Assembly: GCA_964036045.1 (NCBI GenBank)
Contig: OZ038385.1
Coordinates: 39,873,680 to 39,937,679, forward strand
Origin: Eutreptiella sp. 'Long Island Sound 2002'
Lineage: Eukaryota; Euglenozoa; Euglenophyceae; Eutreptiales; Eutreptiaceae
Length of the DNA: 64,000 nucleotides
Direction: 5' to 3'
Part shown: in pieces, positions 10,165 through 19,373 of the stretch
Position numbering within the stretch: the first letter of the stretch is position 1
How the letters are laid out: every line of letters starts with the position of its first letter
Made by a program: the position numbers and the translations under genes
Notes under the pieces: model-generated
Told to the model about the DNA's origin: nothing
Database searches by the model: none
Seen by the model: the letters and a program-made list of their open reading frames with translations, nothing else

Positions 10165-11277
10165 CTGTGCCTGTGCCAGTTGTTGTTGTCGCTGCTGCTG
10201 TTGCTGGGCCATCTGCACCCGCTGCTGCTCCTGGAGCAGCTGCAGTGTTGCCTGCTGCACGGCTGCCTGCTGTTGGAGCTGCTGCTGCTGCACTTGCTGC
10301 TGCTGCGGCTGCTCCTCGTCCTTGACCGCCGTGGTTTTGACTTTGGCGCCGATTGCAAGTGCCCTTGCGGCACTGGCTCCTTTCTTGGCTGACCCTCGCA
10401 GCAAACTGGCACCCGCACTTCTCACCGAGGCGCACTCGTTCTTGAAGGCCATTGCCCCCGCGTCGGTCGCGTTGATGAAGCTCGGTGGGTCTTTGTTGAA
10501 GTAGAAGTGGTGGACGGTCTTTGCGGTGGCACCCGGAGGCGTGTGGGTCCGAACATGACCCCACCCATAACTTGCCCAGCACGAGAACAGCAGCTCGTAC
10601 TCCTCCACTTTGCAGTTTCCACAGGCAGCTTGTCCTTGTTGGGTTGGCACGGAGGGGTTCAACAGGTTCGCCGGACTGCACCAGTGGCCAGTAATGCTCT
10701 CGTCATGCCAGCAGGGTTTCACGGCTCCGTCTGGGATCTTGGCAATGGCCGTGGCCCTTTGGCGCCAGAACTCGTGAAAGGCCACCTCGAAGAGGTAGGC
10801 CGGTGTCACGTCCTTCAGCCATGCCCAGTCGGGCCCTTGGGCGCACATGGTGCTGGTTTGGTTGGGCCAGATTCGCTTCTTGAAGTCGCTGCTGAAGGCG
10901 AAGCCCTTACGTGGCCCTGGTGGGGGAGACTGAAACTGTGCTTGCACTTGGGGTTGCTGCTATCTTGGTTGGACCTGCTGCTGCTGCTGCTGCTGCTGCT
11001 GTTCTGGGCTGCCGACTTGCTGGGCCGCAGCCTGCATTTGCTGCTGCTGCATTTGCTGCTGCTGCATTTGCTGCTGCTGCTGCACTGGCAGTGGGCCGAA
11101 GAGCACTTGCTACACTTGGCCCACTGGAAGACTGCCGCGCACTGGGGAGCCCAAGGTGGGCGACCCGGCGGGGAACAGCATGGGAGAGAGCTGCTGTGAG
11201 GCAGCTCGTAACGGGGACTGCGGCGCGGGCCACAGAGGCCGAGTTGGGGAGAACTGGGTCAGCTGCTGGGACAGCGT

Positions 11278-11399
11278 CTGCAGAAAACAGGACAAAGCAC
11301 GCGCAACGATGACGTGCGTAGTGCGCACAACGAGACAGCTAGCACGCACAACAAGAGCGGAGCACGCGCAACGGAAACAGCAGTGCGCACGGCAAGTAC
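11278..11399 (-). other. 122-bp iteron intron of the accessory gene
   Basis: Minus strand GTACTTGCCGTGCGC to TTTTCTGCAG with words such as TTGCGCGTGCTCC and TTGTGCGTGCTAGC, period about 24 bp. Phase 0. Confidence 0.65.
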
Positions 11400-11754
11400 C
11401 TGTGGCTGCATGCTCCACGGCGTCGTGGACGGCTGCTGCAGTCCCGGTTGTACAGCTGCATGTGGCGGTGGTTGCGGTGTCGCACCTGCTCCTGTGGTTC
11501 CTGCAGCAGTTGTTGGCGGTGCTGCAGGAGGCGGATACCCCCAGCCCATGGGCTGCATGGGCAAGAGGGTTACATTAAAGTACCCCTGTTCCAGCAGTAA
11601 TACAAAAAGGAAAATGCAGTAACAAAAAAATCGAAATCACCAAAAAAAACGGACGAAAAGGAACAAATCAATGCATTCCAAATTAGAGGCACATTTGAAG
11701 TGCGTAGTCATAGCACGCTACTTCCAATTATATATCGCGATTTCAAGGGTTCCG

Positions 11755-11850
11755 GCGCTTGAAAACAGCATAGCGCGCGCGATAGTGGTCATCGCGCGCA
11801 CTAGATAGCATGTAGCGCGCGCTAAAAAACAAATAGCGCGCGCTACCACA
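11755..11850. promoter_or_regulatory. Intergenic iteron cluster between the two genes (left arm)
   Basis: Four copies of TAGCGCGCGCTA or close variants in about 90 bp, directly after the stop of the transposase-like gene and upstream of the accessory gene. The mirror copy is at 14570-14650. Position suggests a promoter, a terminator or a transposase-binding array. Confidence 0.45.
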
Positions 11851-12790
11851 GTTCCTCATCCGCAAAATATGCCCGAACCTCGTCAGCCAATTTTTGTGCA
11901 TTGCACAGGTTGCTTCTGGAGGTCCCATTCCACCTTGGTACTTCAAAGTATAGGAACAGACGCTCATTAACCTGCCTGAGCATCTTAATGCGGCGCGACA
12001 CCAGGGTTCCTGCCCCCCCACCTCTATCACAAAAGGAGGACCAAATGTCCTTCAGCACCCTGTTGCTCCCTTCCAAAAGAACCCCCGAAAACATTCCTAG
12101 GCCATAGGGCCTTATGGCCTGAATAGTGACTGTAGCATCGTGCAACATCCAGTTAATATAAGGTGATCTTATTGCTGGACAAACCCACCTCTGGAAAGCC
12201 TAGGCAACCTCTGGAGCCTGCAATGCACCCTCTTCAAACATTGTGCCATACATGTCCCCCAGTAGTATGTACATGGCAACCACTGCTGTGTGCATCCTCA
12301 TGTCACCCCCAAGGAGGGGGGCCAGGTCCGCCCAAACCTTTAGAAGGCACCAAGTCTCTTACCCATCTGGCTCTGCCGTCCCCTGTAGTGCTATGTGACA
12401 ACCAGACCTGTGAAGAATAGCCTGAACAGAGACCCTAGTATTACTGGGACGCACAGACTTGGCCAATCTGCGTACCAAGGCAGTGACCTGCCTCCCTACA
12501 AAAATCAGAAGGTGCAGAACACATGGTATAAGGTGACGCCGCCTCAGAGGCACCTTCAACAACCTGCTGTGGACAACACCAAATATATCCATGGGCCTGC
12601 ACTTGGCCCCAGGTGCAATAAGCCCTAGCAACTTCTCATCTCGCTCGGTGGTTCTATCCACATCCTGTTGCAACCACGTTGCACTGGACTTGCACCACGT
12701 CATGTAACTGAACAGACTACCTGCCATCCAATGTGTAGTGACACCCGACAACCGACGCAGCCAAGGGCTATCCCCACCGCAGAAAATCCT

Positions 12791-13619
12791 GCAGCGTCTG
12801 GATGCACCCCGGATGGGAACCACACCACTGTCAAGGGCACTCTGCAGAAAAGCAAGATTGTTAGCCCAGACCAGGGACAACACAGAGGTGGACTTCTCAC
12901 CACAAAGGGCGACGTTAACAGTCCAGTGGTAGGACAACGTCCTTGCCAAGTGACCATGGTTGGCAAAGGAAATGGACATCTGGCACCTCGATTCCCCCCC
13001 ACAAGGCAACCCATCCCCCCTCACAATGATCCACAGCTCTCCTTGGCACTCCCTGGGGTATTGGAGGTTAGAAACAATGGAATCAGAGGAAAATATATAG
13101 TCAAAAAAGTGCTGCAGGGGCAACTGCGAAAAGACTGTGACCCCATCTGTGTGCACGGCAACCTGTAAATGCTGCCTACTTGCAAGCTGGTTCCATTCTG
13201 TGGCGAAACTAGCATAGGAGTGGAGAGAAAAAAGGTGTGTGGGGACCTTACTTCTCGTCAAGTAATCAAATCTTTGTACCTCAGTAAAATAGCGCGCGCA
13301 ACATGAGGACGTAGCGCGCGCAGAAGTCAACGAAGCGCGTGCTATGAGCGGAAGTGCGCGCAATGTCACATGCAAAGCGCGCGCAATAATACCTTCTTCT
13401 TGGAATCTTCAGGAGCAGGACCAAGTCCACCACCGACAGGGGTGTGACGGCGTTGGCAGCCTCGGTCCTGCGACGCTTCTTCTCTGCTTCAGACACGGGG
13501 ACCCTTTTTTCCAACCTGGCCCACAAAGACCGTTGGACGGCAGACCCTGGGCAAAAAAACTCAACTAGGTCCGCCAAAAGGTCCTCGTTCTTCCACAGGG
13601 ACCACCCATAGTGACCCAT
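12791..13619. other. Unpaired centre of the inverted duplication
   Basis: About 830 bp between the inner arm ends (12790 and 13620). It is single-copy within the window and holds the 5' part of the transposase-like gene on the minus strand. The right arm is therefore a second, shorter copy joined head to head, and not the missing N terminus. Confidence 0.7.
13272..13392 (-). other. 121-bp iteron intron of the transposase-like gene
   Basis: Minus strand GTATTATTGCGCGCGC to GTACAAAG. Five GCGCGCGCTT or GCGCGCACTT words with a spacing of about 24 bp, the same grammar as the introns of the accessory gene. Confidence 0.55.
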
Positions 13620-14574
13620 AGGATTTTCTGCGGTGGGGATAGCCCTTGGCTGCGTCGGTTGTCGGGTGTCACTACACATTGGATGGCAGGTAGTCTGTTC
13701 AGTTACATGACGTGGTGCAAGTCGAGTGCAACGTGGTTGCAACAGGATGTGGATAGAACCACTGAGCGAGATGAGAAGTTGCTAGGGCTTATTGCACCTG
13801 GGGCCAAGTGCAGGCCCATGGATATATTTGGTGTTGTCCACAGCAGGTTGTTGAAGGTGCCTCTGAGGCGGCGTCACCTTATACCATGTGTTCTGCACCT
13901 TCTGATTTTTGTAGGGAGGCAGGTCACTGCCTTGGTACGCAGATTGGCCAAGTCTGTGCGTCCCAGTAATACTAGGGTCTCTGTTCAGGCTATTCTTCAC
14001 AGGTCTGGTTGTCACATACCACTACAGGGGACGGCAGAGCCAGATGGGTAAGAGACTTGGTGCCTTCTAAAGGTTTGGGGGGACCTGGCCCCCCTCCTTG
14101 GGGGTGACATGAGGATGCACACAGCAGTGGTTGCCATGTACATACTACTGGGGGACATGTATGGCACAATGTTTGAAGAGTCTCTAAGAGTGCATTGCAG
14201 GCTCCAGAGGTTGCCCAGGCTTTCCAGAGGTGGGTTTGTCGAGCAATAAGATCACCTTATATTAACTGGATGTTGCACGATGCTACAGTCACTATTCAGG
14301 CCATGAGGCCCTATGGCCTAGGAATGTTTTCGGGGGTTCTTTTGGAAGGGAGCAACAGGGTGCTGACGGCATTTGGTCCTCCTTTTGTGATAGAGGTGGG
14401 GGGGCAGGAACCCTGGTGTCGCGCCGCATTAAGATGCTCAGGCAGGTTAATCAGCGTCTGTTCCTATACTTTGAAGTACCAAGGTGGAATGGGACCTCCA
14501 GAAGCAACCTGTGCAATGCACAAAAATTGGCTGACGAGGTTCGGGCATATTTTGCGGATGAGGAACTGTGGTAG
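13620..14574 (+). pseudogene. Transposase-like gene, right-arm copy (C-terminal part)
   Basis: Near-identical to 11843-12790 read in reverse. It starts inside the protein (RIFCGGDSPWLRRL). It keeps the TAA after TAEPDG, has CAG where the left copy has TAG (VAQAF), and is broken by a roughly 8-bp insertion near 14180 and a 2-bp deletion near 14364. It ends with GAACTGTGGTAG followed by TAGCGCGCGCTA arrays. Confidence 0.6.
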
Positions 14575-14655
14575 CGCGCGCTATTTGTTCTTTAGCGCGC
14601 GCTACATGCTATCTAGTGCGCGCAATGACCACTATCGCGCGCGCTATGCTGTATT
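14570..14655. promoter_or_regulatory. Intergenic iteron cluster (right arm)
   Basis: Mirror of 11755-11850, with four TAGCGCGCGCTA-type words. Their preservation in both arms despite point changes nearby is compatible with function but does not prove it. Confidence 0.4.
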
Positions 14656-14870
14656 CAAGCGCCGGAACCCTTGAAATCGCAATATACAATTGGAAGTGGC
14701 GTGCTATGACTACGCACTTCAAATGAGCCTCTAATTTGAAATGCATTGACAGACACAGAGGCTTGTTCCTTTTCGTCCGTTTTTTTTGGTGATTTCGATT
14801 TTTTTGTTACTGCATTTTCCTTTTTTTATCACTGCTGGAACAGGGGTACTGTAATGTAACCCTCTTGCCC

Positions 14871-16066
14871 ATGCAGCCCGTGGGCTGGGGGTATCCGCCT
14901 CCTGCAGCACCGCCAACAACTGCTGCAGGGGCCACAGGAGCAGGTGCGACACCGCCACCACTGCCACATGCAGCTGTACAACCGGGACTGCAGCAGCCTG
15001 TGCTATGCCTCTGCGCTACTCTTTCCAGGCAATCAAGACGGCACCGCAGCAGGCACCCAAGCCGCAGCTCGCATCAAAGCCAGCACCGAAGCAGCCTGTC
15101 CCAGTCCCAGACCAGCCACAAGAACAAGGAGGTCCGTGCGGTTCCACCCCACCCAGTACGGCTCCCAAGGCCAAGCAGCAGAGCAGAGCCGACGCGGACA
15201 AGGAGGCAAGAGATGAGCTCATGCAGCGCCGAGATTGGTCCTACAAAGACGGCTACAAGCCTCGGTGGATCATCCACTGCACCACTGCGATCGCGCCGAT
15301 GATTGTGGAGGGAGCCGAAATCAAGCCAGCAGGCGCCAGGAGGGCCCCTCAGCACCACGTGGCCGTCATCATCCCCAACGATCAGTGGAGCCCCAGCCAA
15401 CAAGGGGAGGAGGAGGAGGAAGAGGACGACTGGTCGGAGTTTATGCCCAGCTGCCAGGTGTTCTCCGCCAAAAGCAAAGCGTATGAGGAGTTGGACAAGT
15501 GGCAGTCGTGGTGGGAGACGTACGAGGCCGTTAACTACTCCAACAGGCAAACAAGCACCAATTCCTCAGCCAAAATCGATTGTCAAAATCAAAATCAAAA
15601 TGAAATTGTGGACCTCTGCCCCGACCCAAAGACCATGAGGATGTCCCCGTCCAAGCCACCAACCCCAAAGAAGAAGAAGCCCCAAGGAGACCCACCAGCC
15701 CAGCCACCAGCCCCCCCACAAGAAGACAAGGGACCTGCCGAAGCTGCAGCACTAGCAGAAGCACCAGCAGCAGCTGCACAAGAAGAAGAGGCACCAGCCC
15801 CAGCAGCAGCAGCAGCACAAGAAGACGACGCACCAGCCCCACCACAAGAAGAAGAGGCACCAGCGGCCGCGCCACAAGAAGGAGAAGGAGCAGCCCCGAA
15901 AGAAGAAGAGGCACCAGAAGGAGCAACCCCAGAAGGCGACCCAAGCCCACAAGAAGAAGGGGATGCAGCCCCAGCTGCCACGGGGGCAGAAGACCACAGA
16001 CCCGAATGGGAGAAGGAGTGGGAGGCCGAAGTGGTGGTCCAAACCATTAAGGAGATCACTGAATGA
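14871..16066 (+). CDS. Accessory gene of the foldback element, right-arm internally deleted copy
   Basis: The first exon (ATG 14871, MQPVGWGYPPPAAPP) runs into a deletion at about 15000 that removed the poly-Gln and coiled-coil exons. Next comes the 3' splice site CTCTTTCCAG at 15029 and a long exon to TGA 16066 (about 345 aa). The exon has the conserved part (WSYKDGYKPRWII, EDDWSEFMPSCQVF, KWQSWWETYE) and a repetitive Pro/Glu/Ala/Gln tail (PAAAAQEEEAPAP type). The frame is open across the region that is an intron or insertion in the left arm (YEAVNYSNRQ). It could still encode a truncated protein if spliced from another exon. Function unknown. Confidence 0.5.
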
Positions 16067-16140
16067 CAGCGCGCGCTATACCTGGTATAGCGCGCGCCGT
16101 AAGGCTCATAGCGCGCGCTGTAAATATGTTGCGCGCGCTA
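16065..16140. promoter_or_regulatory. Iteron cluster, right arm, outer side
   Basis: GCGCGCGCTATACCTGGTATAGCGCGCG is a near-perfect palindrome just after the stop codon, followed by two further GCGCGCGCT words. Mirror of 7905-7990. Confidence 0.4.
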
Positions 16141-16340
16141 CACTGTCTGTGCCCGTGAGGACCTGTACTGTTGCACACTTTTCAGACCTTTCAGAAAGTG
16201 TTTTTGCATGTGTCTTGGGTTGGATGAGCAACAGGGAATGTTTTTGAAAAGCAAGGGGTTTTTGAGAAACACAGGACACTGGAAAAAGCATGGTTTTGAA
16301 ACATTTTCCGGTTTTGAAAAATTTGAAAAACGGGACAATA

Positions 16341-16891
16341 TTCCTTTGTCTACAGATGCGCCATTTTTGGGCCTCCGCTCCCGCCTCCGCTCCGTACGTT
16401 ATCCCCGTAAGCTAGGAGAACGCGCACAACGACAATAACACTCCGTAACGCTCCGCAACGCGGATAACGCGGAAAACGCACAAAACGCTTCCAGAAGCAC
16501 GACCAGAAGCAGAAAACCGGAACGCGGATAACGCGGATAACGCGGAAAACGCTTCCAGAAGCACAACCAGAAGCAGAAAACCGGAAGGCGGATAACGCGG
16601 ATAACGCGGAAAACCAGGGACTCGCTTCCTGAAGCACCACCGGAAGCACAAAAGCGGAACGTAGAAAACGCGGCCAACAAACGACCCCTATACGACGCTA
16701 AGAACGGTGGAAGCAAAGCTGGAGGCAACATGCAAAGTGCTTTTCTCCTTGAAAGTGGTTGAACCGCATAAAAACTCATGCGCGAGTGCGCCGGGCTACC
16801 TCAAAAACCCCCAGAAGCGTTGTAAAAACAAGGGTGTCTTTCCCGATCCCTAGAAGCGCCCATTTCGTCATCTACGTCGTAGACAAAGGAA
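16341..16891. mobile_element. 551-bp MITE with TA target-site duplication
   Basis: The right arm is interrupted by 551 bp that begin TTCCTTTGTCTAC and end with the reverse complement GTAGACAAAGGAA (13-bp perfect terminal inverted repeats). It is flanked by TA on both sides, where the left arm has a single uninterrupted TATA (empty site at about 7722-7726). A TA duplication fits the Tc1/mariner superfamily. Inside are about three imperfect copies of a unit containing GGATAACGCGG and CTTCCAGAAGCA. No coding capacity. The insertion post-dates the inverted duplication, or the left copy was never hit. Confidence 0.8.
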
Positions 16892-16992
16892 TATAGCGCG
16901 GTAGAGCGCGCGCAATAGGCGCGCTATAAAGGTCATATTTTTGAAAATTTGCGCGCACTATGGAAAAAATGCACCATTGCGCGCACGCAGGG

Positions 16993-17233
16993 AGAGCATA
17001 GGGAAGGAACTGTTTCGTCCGGCCTTCATCGGTGCAATCTTGTTTCTGACCCAAATGCGAACAAACTAACGGTAGAGGTGTTGAAAGAAGCAATTAGGAA
17101 GATCAAATCACCCTCAACCTGGCAGCATGCAGCACTGCGGGTGGGGGGGAACCGGCCTCACCTTTTGGACCAAGTCGAGGCCGTCCTCCCCGCCTATGAG
17201 GCCCAGGATTGGTCATTTGTATACAAGCCATGA
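16993..17233 (+). CDS. ORF fragment with a SAP-like motif
   Basis: The frame immediately outside the right arm has LTVEVLKEAIRKI, then ALRVGGNRPHLLDQVEAVL and a stop at 17233. The pattern of leucines followed by GGN-x-x-x-LL resembles the helix-extended-loop-helix of SAP DNA-binding domains. It is short and may be the 3' exon of a gene disrupted by the foldback. Low confidence. Confidence 0.3.
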
Positions 17234-17369
17234 GGTTGATCATATGAAGAGATGTGTTGCCTTTTACATTGCTACGTTGGTGTAGGGTAGGGTTACGCAC
17301 CTGTCTGAGATAGTAGCAGCAGACTAGGAGGGAGAGGGGGAGGGGCGCCGGGGGGGCCAAAATTGAACC

Positions 17370-17660
17370 GTGGATTTCCCCGCCACCGAGCGGACACAAC
17401 AATTCTATGGCCATGGGGACCCCGCACGTGAAGCGGTGGCGGGGAAATATTCGTCTAGCTTTTATTATGAGGAGTCACATTCTAGCACCCCGGGGGCAAA
17501 GGTTGGGGAAGGTGATTTTGCCGTAGTACCTTTGCATTCCATGACAGCAAGGTCACCTGATGTTGTCCATTTCTCTCCCCATCATTCAATCGTGCACGCA
17601 TTGCATATGGGAAAGCCGGCAAGCGTGTTCATGTTTTCGGCCGTGGTCACCAATGCGTAG
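17370..17660 (+). CDS. Short hypothetical ORF over a perfect 15-bp hairpin
   Basis: 97 codons (GDFAVVPLHSMTARSP in the middle). Its 5' part lies on an inverted repeat with 15-bp perfect arms (17374-17388 and 17434-17448, ATTTCCCCGCCACCG) and a 45-nt loop. No family recognised. Confidence 0.2.
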   Translation: MDFPATERTQQFYGHGDPAREAVAGKYSSSFYYEESHSSTPGAKVGEGDFAVVPLHSMTARSPDVVHFSPHHSIVHALHMGKPASVFMFSAVVTNA

Positions 17661-17754
17661 ACGGGACTATCGAGTGAGTTGGTACATAGAAAGGCATACC
17701 CGAGGTTGCATTTCATAGTGCGTTGTTGGCATACAATGAGTCCTTGATCATTCC

Positions 17755-18020
17755 GAAAAACAATTTTGCACGAAGGATGGACGTATGTCGAATTTGCAAT
17801 ATCAAAATTGTTGAAAACTTGTTTTTACCATTTGCTCGTGATACCTTGGGGAGGGGTAATGTCGAATTTGCATCGTCAAAATTGTTGATAACTTGCTTTT
17901 ACCATTTCCGTGTAAACCTTGGGGGAGGACTGTCAAATTTGCAACATCAAAATTGTTGAAAAATTGCTTTTACCATTTCCGTGTGATACCTTGGGGAGGG
18001 GCAATGTCGAATTGCAACAT
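17755..18020. repeat. Satellite A fragments
   Basis: Three diverged units of the TTTCCGTGTGATACCTTGGGG type, each about 70-75 bp, related to the 147-bp array at 22830-24060. No coding function is inferred. Confidence 0.7.
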
Positions 18021-18023
18021 CCA

Positions 18024-18052
18024 AGGTAGGTAGGTAGGTAGGTAGGTAGGTT
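18024..18052. repeat. GGTA microsatellite, first tract
   Basis: About seven GGTA units. A second tract of nine to ten units is at 18297-18336. Both stand at the start of dispersed repeat B, and the B copy at 52495-52990 also ends in a GGTA-type tract (as ACCT), so the microsatellite is part of the repeat end. Confidence 0.8.
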
Positions 18053-18845
18053 GGTAGGTGCACTCGCTTGTGGAGAGGCGCCCCGTGGTTCCCCCTGGCA
18101 TCGCCCCTGTGATGGTACAGCAAGAGGCTCTGCGCTTGAAGAGGGTCGAAAGTTGTTGAGGGTTCGCTTGTTTCCTTTCCGTGCGATACCTTGGGGAGCG
18201 AATGTTGCATTTGCATCATCAAAATTGTTGAAAAATTGCTTTTACCATTTCCGTGTGATACCTTGGGGAGGGGCAATGTCGAATTGCAACATCCAAGGTA
18301 GGTAGGTAGGTAGGTAGGTAGGTAGGTAGGTTGGTAGGTGCACTCGCTTGTGGAGAGGCGCCCCGTGGTTCCCCCTGGCATCGCCCCTGTGATGGTACAG
18401 GAAGAGGCTCTGCGCTTGAAGAGGGGAGGCGGCTGAAATCCCGCTAAACCTGACTGGTGGCCCCCAACAAAGCGGCCCCGGGCAACACCGGGGGGGCTGG
18501 TCGCCGCCAGCGTGAGGAACGTCCCACGCCGGGAGTGTGCCCCCGTGCTTGCGCACGGCCCCTCCTTTGAACAGAACCCTACGGGTTCACCGGACTCCTT
18601 GGCGTATCCCGTTCCCAAGGCATACCGGTGGCACTGTCTTGGTACTTGGGTTCCGAGGTGCTTGGGTGTCGCACTCTCCGCCTCAAGTCCCAAAGCAGCG
18701 TTGGCCTTAGAATGCAGCCTTACCCCCAGGCTCCGGGTCACGTTTGGCCGGGTCACCTACATGGCGCGGGCTGCCTCAATGCCCGGGCTATGGACACTGG
18801 GTTTCCTACTGTTGTGTGGTGCCCGTGTTTGGGTTTGGGTTTTGC
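18049..18845 (+). repeat. Dispersed repeat B (tandem partial copy plus long copy)
   Basis: 18049-18145 is repeated at 18333-18425. The longer copy continues to about 18845 and matches the reverse complement of 52495-52990 over about 500 bp with many substitutions. Satellite A (18170-18290) sits between the two copies. No coding frame is conserved between the copies, so this is a non-coding repeat of unknown class. Confidence 0.65.
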
Positions 18846-18950
18846 CTTAGCCCCGCCATTCGTGGCTAGGGTTTGTGGCGTGTATGTTGGGGTCCGGGTT
18901 TTTCCTAAACTCCGCCAATTCTGGCTGGGGCTTTGGGGTGCGCCGCTGGA
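18836..18950 (+). repeat. Satellite C, two units
   Basis: Two units of the 59-bp satellite with CCCCGCCATTCGTGGCTAGGG-type cores. They abut repeat B, as in the 52.4-kb copy, so B and C probably travel together. Confidence 0.6.
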
Positions 18951-19114
18951 AGCGCTCCGCTGGAACCCCCCCCCCATTTTGGCACACATGGTGGGTGGAG
19001 GTTACCATTAGACATTCACTCCGGGTGCAAATATGTTGTGTATGGTGTTCGTTTGTGGTGGAAACAAGGTGTGCCGTTGCCCGGGTGCTTAATTTAAGGT
19101 AGGTTCAAAACCGC

Positions 19115-19275
19115 TCGAACCCCCGCTGGAACCCCTTCCAGCACTCCGCTGGAAGGGGGGTTCCAGCGCTAGAAGGGGGGGGTTCCAGCGCTGGAAGGGG
19201 GGGTTCCAGCGCTGGAAGGGGGGGGGTTCGAGCGCTGGAAGGGGTTCCAGCGGGGGTTCCAGCGGGTGTTCCAGC
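19115..19275. repeat. Satellite D, left array
   Basis: About six units of GGTTCCAGCGCTGGAAGGGGG. The core TTCCAGCGCTGGAA is a 14-bp perfect palindrome. A second array lies at 21520-21720 on the other side of the dioxygenase exon. A 3' splice site (TTGTGTCAG at 19361) follows the array, so it may lie in an intron. Confidence 0.8.
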
Positions 19276-19373
19276 ACCGATTCTAGGCACACTACATCCC
19301 CTAGGCGCAGTACATCCACTGCCCTCATGCGTGCACCACATTTCCCACATTGTTGTGTCAGCATAGCTTCATC

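Larger units (their letters stand above)
7995..11558 (-). pseudogene. Accessory gene of the foldback element: Gln/Pro-rich, coiled-coil and Pro-Glu-Ala protein (left copy)
   Basis: Exons 11558-11400, 11277-10165, 10039-9476 and 9360-8873 join through GT-AG introns of 122, 125 and 115 bp, all phase 0. A last exon begins at 8459 and ends at TGA 7995. Order of regions: Pro/Ala-rich N terminus, poly-Gln blocks, a folded-looking part with Trp and Cys (WPNQTSTMC, CWHDESITGHWC, CGNCKVEEYE), another Gln block, a Lys/Glu coiled coil of about 70 residues, a conserved part (WSYQKGYKPRWII, DDWSEFMPSCQVF), then a Pro-Glu-Ala tail. About 930 aa in total. Two TAG codons interrupt the Gln-rich part (11112 and 10962), each in a context where CAG is expected. 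The 8873/8459 junction does not keep frame. Family unknown; a DNA-binding or scaffold partner of the transposase is a guess. Confidence 0.6.
7616..12790 (-). mobile_element. Left arm of a 9.4-kb inverted duplication (two-gene element)
   Basis: This arm is the reverse complement of 13620-16992 with interruptions. Matching blocks are 7616-8460 with 15600-16992 (minus the MITE), 8870-9390 with 15000-15540, and 11440-12790 with 13620-14990. About 2 kb (9.4-11.4 kb) exists only here; in the right arm it is deleted between CAGCAGCC and TGTGCTATGCC. The arms differ by many substitutions and small indels, so this is an old duplication rather than a read artefact. The element carries two genes on the minus strand, a transposase-like gene upstream and a low-complexity accessory gene downstream, with iteron arrays around them. 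Confidence 0.75.
11843..13619 (-). pseudogene. Transposase-like gene of the foldback element (left copy, N terminus missing)
   Basis: Two exons: 13619-13393 and 13271-11843, joined across a 121-bp iteron intron (GTATTATTG to TACAAAG) in phase 2, giving KIPRR then RFDYLTRSK in one frame. The visible chain is about 550 aa, with landmarks GLIAPGAKCRPMDIFG, HLIPCVLHLLIFVGRQ, MYILLGDMYGTMF and YGLGMFSGVLLEGSNR, ending in EELW. Conserved His/Cys and acidic residues suggest an RNase H-fold transposase, but I cannot place the family. In-frame stops are TAA at 12361-12359 (shared by both arms; its context GGTAAGAG also looks like a splice donor) and TAG at 12202-12200, where the right arm has CAG. The N terminus is lost at the inversion junction at 13620. 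Confidence 0.5.
13620..16992 (+). mobile_element. Right arm of the inverted duplication (shorter copy)
   Basis: Reverse-complement copy of the left arm. It starts at AGGATTTTCTGCGG and ends at GCGCACGCAGGG. It lacks about 2 kb of the accessory gene and carries the MITE at 16341-16891. No target-site duplication is visible outside the two arms. Confidence 0.75.

Noticed and set aside
7616-16992. Palindrome as a sequencing hairpin artefact
   Set aside because: The arms differ by substitutions, an insertion with target duplication, a 2-kb deletion and a 410-bp replacement, which a read artefact would not create.
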